Positions 32,677-40,942 of a stretch of 40,942 bases of DNA are shown one piece after another (within the stretch, counting starts at the first letter, position 1; each line of letters starts with the position of its first letter). A program made the position numbers and the translations under genes. The notes under the pieces are model-generated. The model had not been told where the DNA came from. It saw only the letters and a program-made list of their open reading frames with translations, and did no database searches. Source of the DNA: Bacteroidetes bacterium GWF2_33_38. Lineage in GTDB: Bacteria > Bacteroidota > Bacteroidia > Bacteroidales > GWF2-33-38. The stretch covers positions 1-40,942 of the forward strand of contig MEOF01000005.1 in assembly GCA_001769505.1 (NCBI GenBank). The letters are read 5' to 3'.

Positions 32677-33105
32677 ATGGATTTAAAAGGTATTATGTCA
32701 ATTGCGGGCTATCCAGGTTTATTTAAAATGGTTTCCCAAAGCAAGAGTGGAATAATTGTAGAATCGCTTGTCGATAAAAAAAGAATGCCTGCTTTTATGA
32801 CTTCCAAAATCAGTTCTTTAGAAGATATTGCAATCTATACACAAGAAGCTGAAGTTCCGTTAACCGAGGTTTTCAAAAATATTTATGAAAAAGAAAAAGG
32901 CGGCGAAGCGATATCACATCAAGCATCAGCCAATGAATTGAAACAGTACTTTACCGATGTCTTGCCAGATTATGACCAAGATAGAGTTTATGTTTCAGAT
33001 ATAAAAAAAGTTATAAATTGGTATAACACGCTTCACAAAAACGACCTTGTTAAATTTGATAAAAAAGAAAGTAAGAAATCGAAAAAAGTCGAAGTTGAAG
33101 AATAG
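32677..33105 (+). CDS. DUF5606 protein
   Basis: A 142-residue cytoplasmic protein with no signal peptide, of a family found in Bacteroidota. The N-terminal block MDLKGIMSIAGYPGLFKMVS and the following VESLVDKKRMPAF and KISSLEDIAIYT segments identify it. The C-terminal part (DYDQDRVYVSDIKKVINWYN) is also conserved. It ends in a Lys/Glu-rich tail. No function is established. A TAACTTTG element at 32647-32654 matches the TAnnTTTG consensus and ends 22 nt before the ATG, so it probably has its own promoter. Confidence 0.85.
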   Translation: MDLKGIMSIAGYPGLFKMVSQSKSGIIVESLVDKKRMPAFMTSKISSLEDIAIYTQEAEVPLTEVFKNIYEKEKGGEAISHQASANELKQYFTDVLPDYDQDRVYVSDIKKVINWYNTLHKNDLVKFDKKESKKSKKVEVEE

Positions 33106-33151
33106 CATTTCGATTTTTCGTATTCAATTGTTTCCTTTTTTTTGTTAATTC

Positions 33152-33172
33152 TTGATTTGTTGTTCAAATCAA
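33152..33172. promoter_or_regulatory. Hairpin just upstream of the processing protease gene
   Basis: TTGATTTG (33152-33159) pairs with CAAATCAA (33165-33172) around TTGTT, ending 13 nt before the ATG at 33186. It could lie in the leader and affect translation, or form the end of the DUF5606 transcript. It has no U-tract on the plus strand. Confidence 0.35.
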
Positions 33173-33185
33173 AAAAAATAGTCGT

Positions 33186-34775
33186 ATGAGAAAAGTGTTT
33201 TTATTCGTTGTTGCAATTTTTATTGCACAATGTGCTGTTTCGCAGGAATTTAATAATTCTGTTTTCAAATTAAGCAAGGTCTTAAATTTGATTAGTACAT
33301 TTTATGTCGATACCGTAAATCAAGACCAGTTAACAGAAGAAGCAATCATAGGAATGCTTAAATTTCTAGATCCACATTCAATATACATCAGCAAAGAAGA
33401 AGTTGAAGAAATGAACGAACCATTGGAGGGAAATTTCGAAGGGGTTGGTGTTCAATTTAATATCTTAAACGATACAATTGTTGTGGTTTCTCCTATTCCC
33501 GGTGGTCCTTCAGAAAAAGTGGGAATACAAGCAGGAGATCGTTTTGTAACCATAAATGGCGAAAATGTTGCAGGAATAGGGATTCGTAATAATGATGTTG
33601 TCGAAAAGTTACGCGGAGCAAAAGGTACTACCGTAAACGTAGGAATGAAACGAAAAGGAACAAAAGAAATCCTTGATTTTACCATCACTAGAGATAAAAT
33701 TCCAATTTATAGTCTTGATGCTTCGTATATGATAAACAAAGAAGTTGGTTACATAAAACTCAATCGCTTTGCGGCTACAACAATGGAAGAATATTATAAA
33801 GCTGTTGAAAATCTTAAAGCAAATGGAGCGAAACATTTAATTATTGACTTACAAGACAATAGTGGAGGATATTTGAATACATCAATTGATTTGGCCGACG
33901 AATTTTTGAAAGATCAAAAATTGATTGTTTATACTGAAGGAGTTAAAAGTCCTAAACATGAGTACAAGGCAACAGGAAGAGGCAATTTTGAAGAAGGAAA
34001 AGTCATTGTTTTGGTTAACGAAGGATCTGCATCAGCAAGCGAAATTTTATCGGGAGCGTTGCAAGATTGGGATAGAGGCGTAGTTATTGGGCGACGAACA
34101 TTTGGAAAAGGCTTGGTTCAACGACCTTTTAATTTACCTGACGGAGCGATGATTAGATTAACCATTGCACGATATTATACGCCAACCGGAAGATTAATCC
34201 AAAAATCCTACGAAGGCGGGTTTAACGATTATTCTCGCGATTTGATTAACAGGTATAACAGTGGCGAATTTTTAAGCGAGGATAGCATTCATTTTCCCGA
34301 TTCGTTGAAATATAAAACTTTGCAAAATAGCCGTAACGTGTATGGAGGTGGCGGAATTATGCCCGATATTTTTATTCCGATTGATACAAGTTTATTTTCG
34401 CAATATCATCGCGATATTGTAAGAAAAGGCACATTAAACCGATTTATTTTAACACATGTGGATAATAATCGTAAAAAAATGTCTGAAAATTATCCGACTT
34501 TTGAAGTTTTCAAAAGTACGTTTATGGTTAACGACGAAATGTTGAATGAGTTAGTTGAATTTGCTAAAGCCGATAAAGTCGTATATAAAGAAGAAGAATT
34601 TCAGAAATCAAAGTCCTTAATCAGTACACAAATCAAAGCTCTAATTGCTCGTGATTTATGGGATAGTAGCGAATATTATCAAATTATGAATATCGAAAAC
34701 GAAGCTCTGACAAAAGCTATTGAAGTTATTTCAAACGATAGTTTATATAAAAAATATTTAGGCTTTTCAAAATAG
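33186..34775 (+). CDS. C-terminal processing peptidase (S41 family)
   Basis: An exported serine protease of 529 residues with signal peptide ending QCAVS and mature Gln. The PDZ domain (about 80-160) contains GVGVQFNILNDTIVVVSPI and GIQAGDRFVTING. The Ser-Lys dyad is Ser283 in NEGSASASEI and Lys308 in TFGKGLVQ, the spacing of 25 seen in CtpA. The domain LIIDLQDNSGGYLNTSIDLAD precedes it. A C-terminal extension (about 400-529) is common in Bacteroidota members. It probably processes or degrades exported proteins. tatC starts 4 nt later, a link that suggests a shared transcript for export and quality control. Confidence 0.93.
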   Translation: MRKVFLFVVAIFIAQCAVSQEFNNSVFKLSKVLNLISTFYVDTVNQDQLTEEAIIGMLKFLDPHSIYISKEEVEEMNEPLEGNFEGVGVQFNILNDTIVVVSPIPGGPSEKVGIQAGDRFVTINGENVAGIGIRNNDVVEKLRGAKGTTVNVGMKRKGTKEILDFTITRDKIPIYSLDASYMINKEVGYIKLNRFAATTMEEYYKAVENLKANGAKHLIIDLQDNSGGYLNTSIDLADEFLKDQKLIVYTEGVKSPKHEYKATGRGNFEEGKVIVLVNEGSASASEILSGALQDWDRGVVIGRRTFGKGLVQRPFNLPDGAMIRLTIARYYTPTGRLIQKSYEGGFNDYSRDLINRYNSGEFLSEDSIHFPDSLKYKTLQNSRNVYGGGGIMPDIFIPIDTSLFSQYHRDIVRKGTLNRFILTHVDNNRKKMSENYPTFEVFKSTFMVNDEMLNELVEFAKADKVVYKEEEFQKSKSLISTQIKALIARDLWDSSEYYQIMNIENEALTKAIEVISNDSLYKKYLGFSK

Positions 34776-34779
34776 CATT

Positions 34780-35592
34780 ATGGGCAAAAAAGACCCTGAT
34801 GATATGACTTTTCTCGAACATTTAGATGCATTTCGAAAGCATCTGATTCGCTCAGTGGTTGCTGTTTTGTTTTTTTCGGTACTTGCTTTTATTTTCAAAG
34901 GCTTTGTGTTCGATGAAATTATTTTCGCCCCTCGTGAGAGTTCTTTTTTTACAAATCGAGCATTCTGTAAACTTGCCGAAATTTTCGATATTAGTTCACT
35001 TTGCATTAACCAAAAACCGATAGCCCTTCTAAATGTCGATTTGGGAGGATTGTTTAATATGCATATTTTAGTTTCGATAGTTACAGGATTTATACTTGCC
35101 TTTCCGTACATAATATATGAATTTTGGAAATTTATAAAACCCGCATTGCAAACGAACGAGAAAAAACATTCCGCAGGGGTGATTATTTACACTTCGATTC
35201 TATTTATTATGGGAGTGCTGTTTGGATATTATTTGATAGTTCCGCTTACACTTGAATTTTTAGGAAACTATCAACTGAGCGACCAAATACTAAATCAAAT
35301 CAATATAAAGTCGTACATCTCATCGGTAACAACAGTTTGCTTATCAACCGGACTTATATTTGAATTTCCAATAATTGTATATTTTCTTTCAAAAATTGGG
35401 ATTCTGACACCAACTTTTTTAAAAAAATACCGAAGACATTCTATTGTGGTAATTTTTATTATTGCTGCCATAATAACTCCCCCCGACATTATGAGTCAGA
35501 TTATGGTCGCCTTGCCCATTATATTTTTATATGAAATAAGTATAAAAATTTCGGCAAATGTTATTAAACGAAAGACTCGTAAGCAGTTGTAA
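34780..35592 (+). CDS. tatC: Sec-independent protein translocase TatC
   Basis: The integral membrane receptor of the twin-arginine pathway, which exports folded proteins. The N-terminal MTFLEHLDAFRKHLIRSV matches the family signature (EHLxELRxRL type). About six hydrophobic helices follow, including VVAVLFFSVLAFIF, ILVSIVTGFILAFPYIIYEFW, VIIYTSILFIMGVLFGYYLI and VVIFIIAAIITPPDIMSQIM. The family's FIxPAL segment appears as FIKPALQTNE. The length of 270 residues is usual. tatA and tatB are not in this window. A terminator overlaps its stop codon. Confidence 0.95.
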   Translation: MGKKDPDDMTFLEHLDAFRKHLIRSVVAVLFFSVLAFIFKGFVFDEIIFAPRESSFFTNRAFCKLAEIFDISSLCINQKPIALLNVDLGGLFNMHILVSIVTGFILAFPYIIYEFWKFIKPALQTNEKKHSAGVIIYTSILFIMGVLFGYYLIVPLTLEFLGNYQLSDQILNQINIKSYISSVTTVCLSTGLIFEFPIIVYFLSKIGILTPTFLKKYRRHSIVVIFIIAAIITPPDIMSQIMVALPIIFLYEISIKISANVIKRKTRKQL

Positions 35593-35627
35593 AAATCGTA
35601 AACGAATTTTTACAACTCCGTTTTTTT
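35586..35627 (+). terminator. Rho-independent terminator after tatC
   Basis: GTTGTAAAAAT (35586-35596) pairs with ATTTTTACAAC (35606-35616), an 11-bp stem with a 9-nt loop, followed at 35621-35627 by TTTTTTT. The left arm includes the tatC stop codon. The stem is AT-rich, and the T-run starts 4 nt after it. It should separate the protease-tatC transcript from the SprB-repeat genes. Confidence 0.65.
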
Positions 35628-35733
35628 GCTTGAAATTTTTTAGTTTTATTCGTTCATTGTAAAAATTGTAGTTAAAAAGAACAACTTTTTTTATTCTTTT
35701 TCGTCTAACCCAAATACACAAAAAATTTTCGTT

Positions 35734-38700
35734 ATGAAAAGACTAATATTTACCCTCGGAATTTTATTTGTCGCTTTTCAACTTTCAATGGCTCAACTGA
35801 GTATTGAAGTTGTGAACGTGTTTAATATGTCTTGTAATGGCTACTGTGATGGAGCAGCCTCTTTGAATGCAATAGGAGGGGTACCTCCATACACATATTA
35901 TTGGGACAGCGGAATTGTTCCTGCTGTAGTTACCAATTTATGTGCAGGAAGCTATACAATTACAGTTACAGATTCTAATTCTGATACAGCAAGTACGGTT
36001 ATTACAATAGCAGATGCTTTACCAATTGATATTACATTTACAATTCAAAATACAGTCTGTGGGGAAAATATAGGTGTGATTGATTTGGAAGTTATTGGCG
36101 GAGAATCTCCCTATACATATTACTGGAGCAATGGTGTTGCTTCTCAAGATTTGATTGATGTTCCTTCAGGTTGGTATTGTGTTACTGTTGTTGATGCTAA
36201 TGGATGCAGTAGTGATACTTGTGTAAATATTATTGGCACAGGAAATTTAACTGTAACAGCAAGCCAAACAAAACCCGCTTGTTTTGGCTGGAATGATGGA
36301 GAAGCAACTGCTACTGTTTCAGGCTTCGGCTACAATTACTCTTATATTTGGGATAACGGTGTTACAACACAAAACGTAATAAATCTAGACCCGGGAGAAC
36401 ATTGTGTTACGGTTACAGATGATGGAGGATGCGAAGGAACAGCCTGTGTTACAATTGATGAAGCACCTCAATTAAATGTTAGTACAACTTCTCAAAATAT
36501 TACTTGTAATGGATTGTGCGATGGCTCTGCTTCCATAAATGTTTCAGGCGGAACTCCACCATATTCTTTTCTTTGGTCAAATGTCTTTGTTGGGATGTCA
36601 CAGGGAGAATTATGTCCGGGAAATTATTCTATAACAGTTACCGATGCAAATTATTGTCATGTTGCTACAATGGTTAATATTATTGAACCGGAAATTTTAA
36701 CCGTTGGTGTTGAGGTAACAGAAGCGTCTTGTGTAGATAGTAATGGAACGGCAACAATTACTGTTACAGGAGGATTTACTCCTTATGCTTATGCTTGGAA
36801 TTATGACATATCTAAAACTGATTCAATTGCTAATAATTTATTTTCAGGTAATTATTTTATTACAGTTTCCGATTATGGTGGATGCACAGTGTTAGACACT
36901 TTCATAATTAATAATATTGGAGCTGCCGAAGTGAATATTATCTCAAAGCAAAATGTAAGTTGTAATGGATTAAGCGATGGTATTTTAGAATTATCAGCTT
37001 CAGGTGGGATATCGCCATATGAAATTTCTTGGTCACACGATAATTTATTAACAGACTTTATTGCAGACAATCTCGCTTTTGGAAACTATGTTGTAACGAT
37101 AACTGATTCTATTGGTTGTCAGGGCATTCATAATTTTAATATCACTCAGCCTGGAAGTTTATTTCTGTCGATTTCAAAAACCGATGCAAATTGTTTCCCT
37201 ACAGGAACTGCAACAGCAAATCCTTTTGGTGGAACTCCTCCATATTTTTATCAATGGAATGATATGGCTATGCAAATAACTCAAACCGCAACAAATTTAA
37301 CATCTGGAGATTATTATATTACAGTATCTGATACGAATGGTTGTGAAAAAACAGGAAATACTCACATTAATTATTTCTGTAAAAATGTAATAAAAGGAAA
37401 TATTTACAACGATGAAAACTTAGATTGTGTTTTTGATACTTCCGAATCAGGACTGTCAAATGTTATATTGAAATTAACACCTGGGAATTTATATGCAAAT
37501 ACAAATTCTTTAGGAGAATATTCATTTAGCGTTGATAGCGGAACATATACAATTGCGTTGCAATATGCATTGTATAATGTAACTTGTCCTACTTATCCAA
37601 ATACAATAACCGTTAATTTTGAAGAGTCAGGGGACACCCTTTTAAATAATAATTTTGGAATAAATTATGGTAGTTCTTGTAATTTCGATTTAGCTATTCA
37701 CCCCGGTTGGACTGATGGGCATCCTGGATTTCTAAAGAAATATTGGTTTGTATATAAGTATTTTGGAACAGGGCCTATTGATGCAATTGTTAATTTTTAT
37801 TACGACCCCGTTTTGCAATTTGATAGCTGTACACAGGGCGGGATTCTCGATTCTGTAGAACATAAAATTCAATGGTCTTATAATAATTTAATGCCAGTCT
37901 CAACTTGGAATTGGGTATTAGCTCCTAAAATATTTTTTACTGTTCCTGTTTCAGTTTCGATTTATGATGATATTCACACTTATTTCGAAATGCTACCTCT
38001 TGAATGTGACAATCATCCGAGTAATAATATTTTAGACATTTATGAACCAATAACAGGTTCTCATGACCCAAATGATAAATCGGTTTATCCTTCAGGCGAA
38101 GGTGAAAACGGAGCGATTTTGCCAACAGACTCATTGTTGACTTACACGATTCATTTTCAAAACAACGGAAACGATACTGCGTTTACGGTTGTGTTGATTG
38201 ATACGCTTTCGCAATTTGTTGACCCAGCCACAATTGTGTGTGGAGCAAGTAGTCATCCATACGAATTTGAATTGTCGGAACATGGAATTCTGAAATGGAC
38301 TTTTAACCAAATTTTGTTAGTCGATAGCTTTACAAACGAACCTGCAAGTAATGGTTTTGTTACATACACAATTAAGCAACGAGCTGATAATCCACACGGA
38401 ACAGTTATTGCCAATAATGCTGATATTTATTTTGATTTTAATCCTCCAATTCGGACAAATACTACGATAAACACGATTGATTATTATTTGTCGTACAAAA
38501 ACATGGTCGAGATAACGAATATTGATTTAGTGAAAATCTATCCAAATCCAGCCAACGAAGAAATCTATATTGATTTACGAGTAAATAGTAATGAGTTACG
38601 AGTAAATAGTTACAAGATATTCACCATTGATGGCAAAAAAGTATTGGAAGGAAAATTGCAAAACTCGAAAACTCGAATTTCAACCAAATATTTAGAGAAT

Positions 38701-38757
38701 GGAATTTATTTTATTGAAGTGGGCGAAAGCGTTACGAAGGTTGTGATAATGAAATAA
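35734..38757 (+). CDS. Large secreted SprB-repeat protein with T9SS sorting domain
   Basis: A 1007-residue surface protein. Signal peptide MKRLIFTLGILFVAFQLSMA, mature Gln. Residues about 28-545 are seven SprB repeats, each with a Cys near the start (SCNGYCDGAASL), GGxPPYxYxW and GxYxITVTDxxGC. About 548-640 is a SdrD_B/carboxypeptidase-like domain (VIKGNIYNDENLDCVFD). About 775-915 is a DUF11/DUF7619-like domain (SHDPNDKSVYPSGEG, NADIYFDFNPPIRTNT). The last 75 residues are a type A sorting domain (KIYPNPANEEIYIDL, VTKVVIMK). SprB is a gliding adhesin in flavobacteria, but here a cell-surface or adhesin role is only inferred. The signal and sorting-domain coding DNA is shared with the next gene. 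Confidence 0.88.
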   Translation: MKRLIFTLGILFVAFQLSMAQLSIEVVNVFNMSCNGYCDGAASLNAIGGVPPYTYYWDSGIVPAVVTNLCAGSYTITVTDSNSDTASTVITIADALPIDITFTIQNTVCGENIGVIDLEVIGGESPYTYYWSNGVASQDLIDVPSGWYCVTVVDANGCSSDTCVNIIGTGNLTVTASQTKPACFGWNDGEATATVSGFGYNYSYIWDNGVTTQNVINLDPGEHCVTVTDDGGCEGTACVTIDEAPQLNVSTTSQNITCNGLCDGSASINVSGGTPPYSFLWSNVFVGMSQGELCPGNYSITVTDANYCHVATMVNIIEPEILTVGVEVTEASCVDSNGTATITVTGGFTPYAYAWNYDISKTDSIANNLFSGNYFITVSDYGGCTVLDTFIINNIGAAEVNIISKQNVSCNGLSDGILELSASGGISPYEISWSHDNLLTDFIADNLAFGNYVVTITDSIGCQGIHNFNITQPGSLFLSISKTDANCFPTGTATANPFGGTPPYFYQWNDMAMQITQTATNLTSGDYYITVSDTNGCEKTGNTHINYFCKNVIKGNIYNDENLDCVFDTSESGLSNVILKLTPGNLYANTNSLGEYSFSVDSGTYTIALQYALYNVTCPTYPNTITVNFEESGDTLLNNNFGINYGSSCNFDLAIHPGWTDGHPGFLKKYWFVYKYFGTGPIDAIVNFYYDPVLQFDSCTQGGILDSVEHKIQWSYNNLMPVSTWNWVLAPKIFFTVPVSVSIYDDIHTYFEMLPLECDNHPSNNILDIYEPITGSHDPNDKSVYPSGEGENGAILPTDSLLTYTIHFQNNGNDTAFTVVLIDTLSQFVDPATIVCGASSHPYEFELSEHGILKWTFNQILLVDSFTNEPASNGFVTYTIKQRADNPHGTVIANNADIYFDFNPPIRTNTTINTIDYYLSYKNMVEITNIDLVKIYPNPANEEIYIDLRVNSNELRVNSYKIFTIDGKKVLEGKLQNSKTRISTKYLENGIYFIEVGESVTKVVIMK
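38575..38616 (+). repeat. 21-bp tandem duplication inside the sorting-domain coding region
   Basis: TTACGAGTAAATAGTAATGAG (38575-38595) is followed by a second copy (38596-38616) that differs only near its 3' end, giving LRVNSNE then LRVNSYK in the protein. The second SprB-repeat gene carries the same duplication at about 40433-40474, with three changes in the first copy. The duplication therefore preceded the split of the two genes or was shared by conversion. Confidence 0.7.
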
Positions 38758-38815
38758 TTTGAATACTTTTAAAAAATATCATATCAAAAGTAAAGGAAAA
38801 CAAAAAATAAACATC

Positions 38816-40618
38816 ATGAAAAAACTACTTTTTACCCTCGGAATTTTATTTGTTTTAACACAAATAACACAAGCACAATTAAGTGTAGAAATTATTAATG
38901 TAACTCATCCAACATGCTATGCTACATGCGACGGAACAGCTATAATTTCAGTAACAGGCGGAGTTCCTCCATATACATTTAGTTGGAGTAATGGAGAAGC
39001 TACACAAAATGCAAATTGGCTTTGTGAAGGAATGAATACAGTTACTGTTTCAGATGCTAATTCAACTATTGCAAATGCATTTGTTCCCATGGTTGGTCCA
39101 GTACAAATTACCTTGCAATTTAGTATTACACAATCTTGTGATAGCAACTGTTTAGGAGCTACTTCATTTACAATTTACGGAGGAATGTCGCCATATGCAA
39201 TAAATTGGTCTAATGGTGAAACCGAGCAAGCTATAGATAGTCTGTGTTCAGGAAATTATACTGTAACTTTGTCTGATGTGCTTGGATGCACAATTGTTGA
39301 CGATGTTGCTATTCCTGTACCCACAACGCTTGAAGCAAATGCGAGCATTACCAATGTTAGTTCTGTTTGTGGGTGTGACGGTGCTGTTCAGTTAAGTGTT
39401 TTAGGAGGTGTCTATCCATATACTTATTTGTGGAGTAATGGTGATACTTTATCTATGATTGAAAACCTAAATACTGGGGAGTATTGTGTAACCGTAACAG
39501 ATCAAAATCAATGTACGTTGATTGAATGTTTTAATGTTTCACAAACGAATATTATTGGAAATATTTTAGTAGATTCAACAACAACAATCAAAGTATGCTT
39601 TTCTGCAGAACATACTTATGTCTCTGATTTAGGATTTTATTTGGTTGCTCCAGATGGAGTGACATCTGTTGCATTATTAGGATATAACGATAGTTTTAAT
39701 AGTGGAGATGATGTGCAAGATTTGTGCTTTTCAACAGAAGAAACAGAAATTCCTGATATTGATTATTTAGAAACTCCTTTGACAGGAACTTATGCTTCAA
39801 GTGGAGAATGGTCTTCAATATATGGCTTTCCTTTTTTTGGAAATGACTCCATAACTTGGACAGTTCAAATTTATGATTGCCAATCTATGGATATTGGGAC
39901 ATTTACTAATGGAGTAATTACGTTTACAAAAGGAAACACAGAATATATCTATGATTCAGGAGAAATATATGAGCCAATTAACGATAACGCCTGTATTTTT
40001 GATTACGCAAGTACATTTACAATTCCGTTAACAAATGTAAACGAATATCTTACTAATGATTCGTCGGATGTTTTCATTGATACATTATATTCAACAATTG
40101 AAAATTGTGAAATGGATGTTTCGTTACCAGTTGATAGTGCATTTATGCAATCATATTCTGTCCTTGATTCATCAACAGTTGAAGTTGAGTGGGTTTTATG
40201 GCAAGGAACAAATCCTGTATATGTTAGTTCAATTTATAATTACTCAGAAGAAGGAGTATATTCTATTTATGTAACGGTAGAATGCGATACAAGTTTAAGT
40301 AGAGTGCTTTTTTCATATTTTATAAACGAAACAATTGAAGTGTCATATGACCAAGTTACAAGTAGCAAGTTTTTAGATAAAAAACAATTAAAAATTTACC
40401 CAAATCCAGCTAACGAAGAAATCTATATTGATTTACTAGTAAATAGTAGTGAGTTACGAGTAAATAGTTACAAGATTTTCACTATCGATGGCAAAAAAGT
40501 ATTGGAAGGAAAATTGCAAAACTCGAAAACTCGAATTTCAACCAAATATTTAGAGAATGGAATTTATTTTATTGAAGTGGGAGAGAGTGTTACGAAGGTT
40601 GTGATTGTAAAAAATTAA
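38816..40618 (+). CDS. Secreted SprB-repeat/P-domain protein with T9SS sorting domain
   Basis: A 600-residue surface protein. The frame opens at a TTG at 38759, but the ATG at 38816 directly starts the signal peptide MKKLLFTLGILFVLTQITQA with mature Gln, so it is preferred. Three SprB repeats (about 25-245) carry SWSNGEATQN, NWSNGETEQA and LWSNGDTLSM. Residues about 245-373 resemble a proprotein-convertase P-domain (HTYVSDLGFYLVAPDG, LTGTYASSGEW, TWTVQIYDC, GTFTNGVITF), which is usually found after proteases. No protease domain is present. The type A sorting domain at the end is almost identical to that of the gene before it, including a 95-base identical run. Confidence 0.85.
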   Translation: MKKLLFTLGILFVLTQITQAQLSVEIINVTHPTCYATCDGTAIISVTGGVPPYTFSWSNGEATQNANWLCEGMNTVTVSDANSTIANAFVPMVGPVQITLQFSITQSCDSNCLGATSFTIYGGMSPYAINWSNGETEQAIDSLCSGNYTVTLSDVLGCTIVDDVAIPVPTTLEANASITNVSSVCGCDGAVQLSVLGGVYPYTYLWSNGDTLSMIENLNTGEYCVTVTDQNQCTLIECFNVSQTNIIGNILVDSTTTIKVCFSAEHTYVSDLGFYLVAPDGVTSVALLGYNDSFNSGDDVQDLCFSTEETEIPDIDYLETPLTGTYASSGEWSSIYGFPFFGNDSITWTVQIYDCQSMDIGTFTNGVITFTKGNTEYIYDSGEIYEPINDNACIFDYASTFTIPLTNVNEYLTNDSSDVFIDTLYSTIENCEMDVSLPVDSAFMQSYSVLDSSTVEVEWVLWQGTNPVYVSSIYNYSEEGVYSIYVTVECDTSLSRVLFSYFINETIEVSYDQVTSSKFLDKKQLKIYPNPANEEIYIDLLVNSSELRVNSYKIFTIDGKKVLEGKLQNSKTRISTKYLENGIYFIEVGESVTKVVIVKN

Positions 40619-40623
40619 ACATA

Positions 40624-40890
40624 ATGAAGACTCCTATTTTTATAATTTTATTATTTCTAGGAACAATTGTTTATTCTCAAAATTATAAATGTTTCCCACA
40701 GAATTTAACTACTTATTATCTTGATGAATTAGAAAACTCATCATCGGTTTGTGCTATAAGGATTGATTCTATTGTAATCCATAATGATATAACTGAATTG
40801 TTCGGATATAATATGATAAGAGGACTTGAAAATTATTTTTTAAGAAAAGGTGTAAATTCCGACCAAATAGACCACCTAAATCCAATTTAA
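40624..40890 (+). CDS. Small secreted protein, probably truncated by an insertion element
   Basis: The 88-codon frame starts 5 nt after the preceding stop codon. MKTPIFIILLFLGTIVYS is a signal peptide with mature Gln. The mature part (NYKCFPQNLTTYYLDELENS, then SSVCAIRIDSIVIHNDITEL) is not recognised. Its last dozen residues (VNSDQIDHLNPI) are read from DNA that looks like the end of an IS21-type element starting at 40851. The native protein was therefore probably longer, perhaps another T9SS cargo. If that element end is misjudged, it is simply a small hypothetical exported protein. Confidence 0.55.
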   Translation: MKTPIFIILLFLGTIVYSQNYKCFPQNLTTYYLDELENSSSVCAIRIDSIVIHNDITELFGYNMIRGLENYFLRKGVNSDQIDHLNPI

Positions 40891-40942
40891 ATTGACCACT
40901 TCAAGCAGTCGAAGTTGACCACTAACAAATTCACCTTAAAAA
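40851..40942. mobile_element. Possible IS21-family element end, cut by the window edge
   Basis: From TG at 40851 the sequence carries four GACCA motifs at 40861, 40870, 40894 and 40917, the last three extended to GACCAC. The last two intervals are 24 and 23 bases. IS21-family ends start with TG and contain repeated transposase-binding motifs of this sort, and I recall similar GACCAC/GTGGTC arrays from Bacteroidota copies. No istA or istB sequence is inside the window, so this is a tentative call. Confidence 0.4.

Noticed and set aside
36000-37350. The SprB repeats as a CRISPR or DNA-level tandem array
   Set aside because: The repeats are visible only in the protein, about 80 residues apart with variable sequence. 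The DNA units are not identical, and there are no spacers.

Overview
The window comes from a low-GC member of the phylum Bacteroidota, class Bacteroidia. The evidence is a type IX secretion (T9SS) core set (gldJ, porU, porV, a PorP/SprF-type protein), three proteins with T9SS C-terminal sorting domains, SprB-type repeats, a DUF5606 protein, Bacteroidota-style ParC/ParE, and promoters of the TTTG/TAnnTTTG type. I saw no rRNA, tRNA or CRISPR array.

Layout. (1) 1-5691, plus strand: the tail of an unidentified gene, cysS, an intergenic stretch rich in small palindromes, then a close-packed run of DEDDh exonuclease, lipoprotein glutaminyl cyclase (M28 fold), Ppx/GppA phosphatase and a sigma-54-type response regulator. 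(2) 5709-10916, minus strand: parE-parC-aroK with gaps of 1-2 nt. (3) 11048-12957, plus strand: a complete type II restriction-modification pair of the NgoPII family (predicted target GGCC), followed by three hairpins. (4) 13178-15822: an exported MsrB-MsrA fusion lipoprotein (minus) and a PD40/OmpA outer-membrane protein (plus). (5) 15828-26169: the T9SS block, with porP/sprF-like, gldJ and murF on the minus strand and porU, porV, ispF, a CoA-binding protein and a thioredoxin-like protein on the plus strand. (6) 26178-31227: an unusual CAP/OmpA-like exported protein plus a TPR protein (minus), diverging from a histidine kinase/response regulator pair (plus). (7) 31323-40942: a Ycf48-like T9SS cargo, DUF5606, a C-terminal processing protease with tatC, two tandem SprB-repeat T9SS cargo proteins, and a short secreted protein apparently cut by the end of an IS21-like element at the right edge.

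How the genes fit together. Much of the window serves the cell envelope: export (tatC), T9SS translocation and sorting-signal removal (PorV, PorU, GldJ), T9SS cargo, murein precursor synthesis (MurF), envelope repair (MsrBA) and N-terminal maturation (glutaminyl cyclase). All 11 proteins with a predicted signal peptidase I signal have Gln right after the predicted cut, which is the substrate of that cyclase.

I did not find a clearly undescribed multi-gene system. The best leads are the CAP/OmpA-like exported protein with its TPR partner, the cysteine-rich sensor kinase next to it, the response regulator with an altered GAFTGA loop and no DNA-binding domain, the clamp-binding-like tail of ParC, and the modular exchange between the two SprB-repeat genes.
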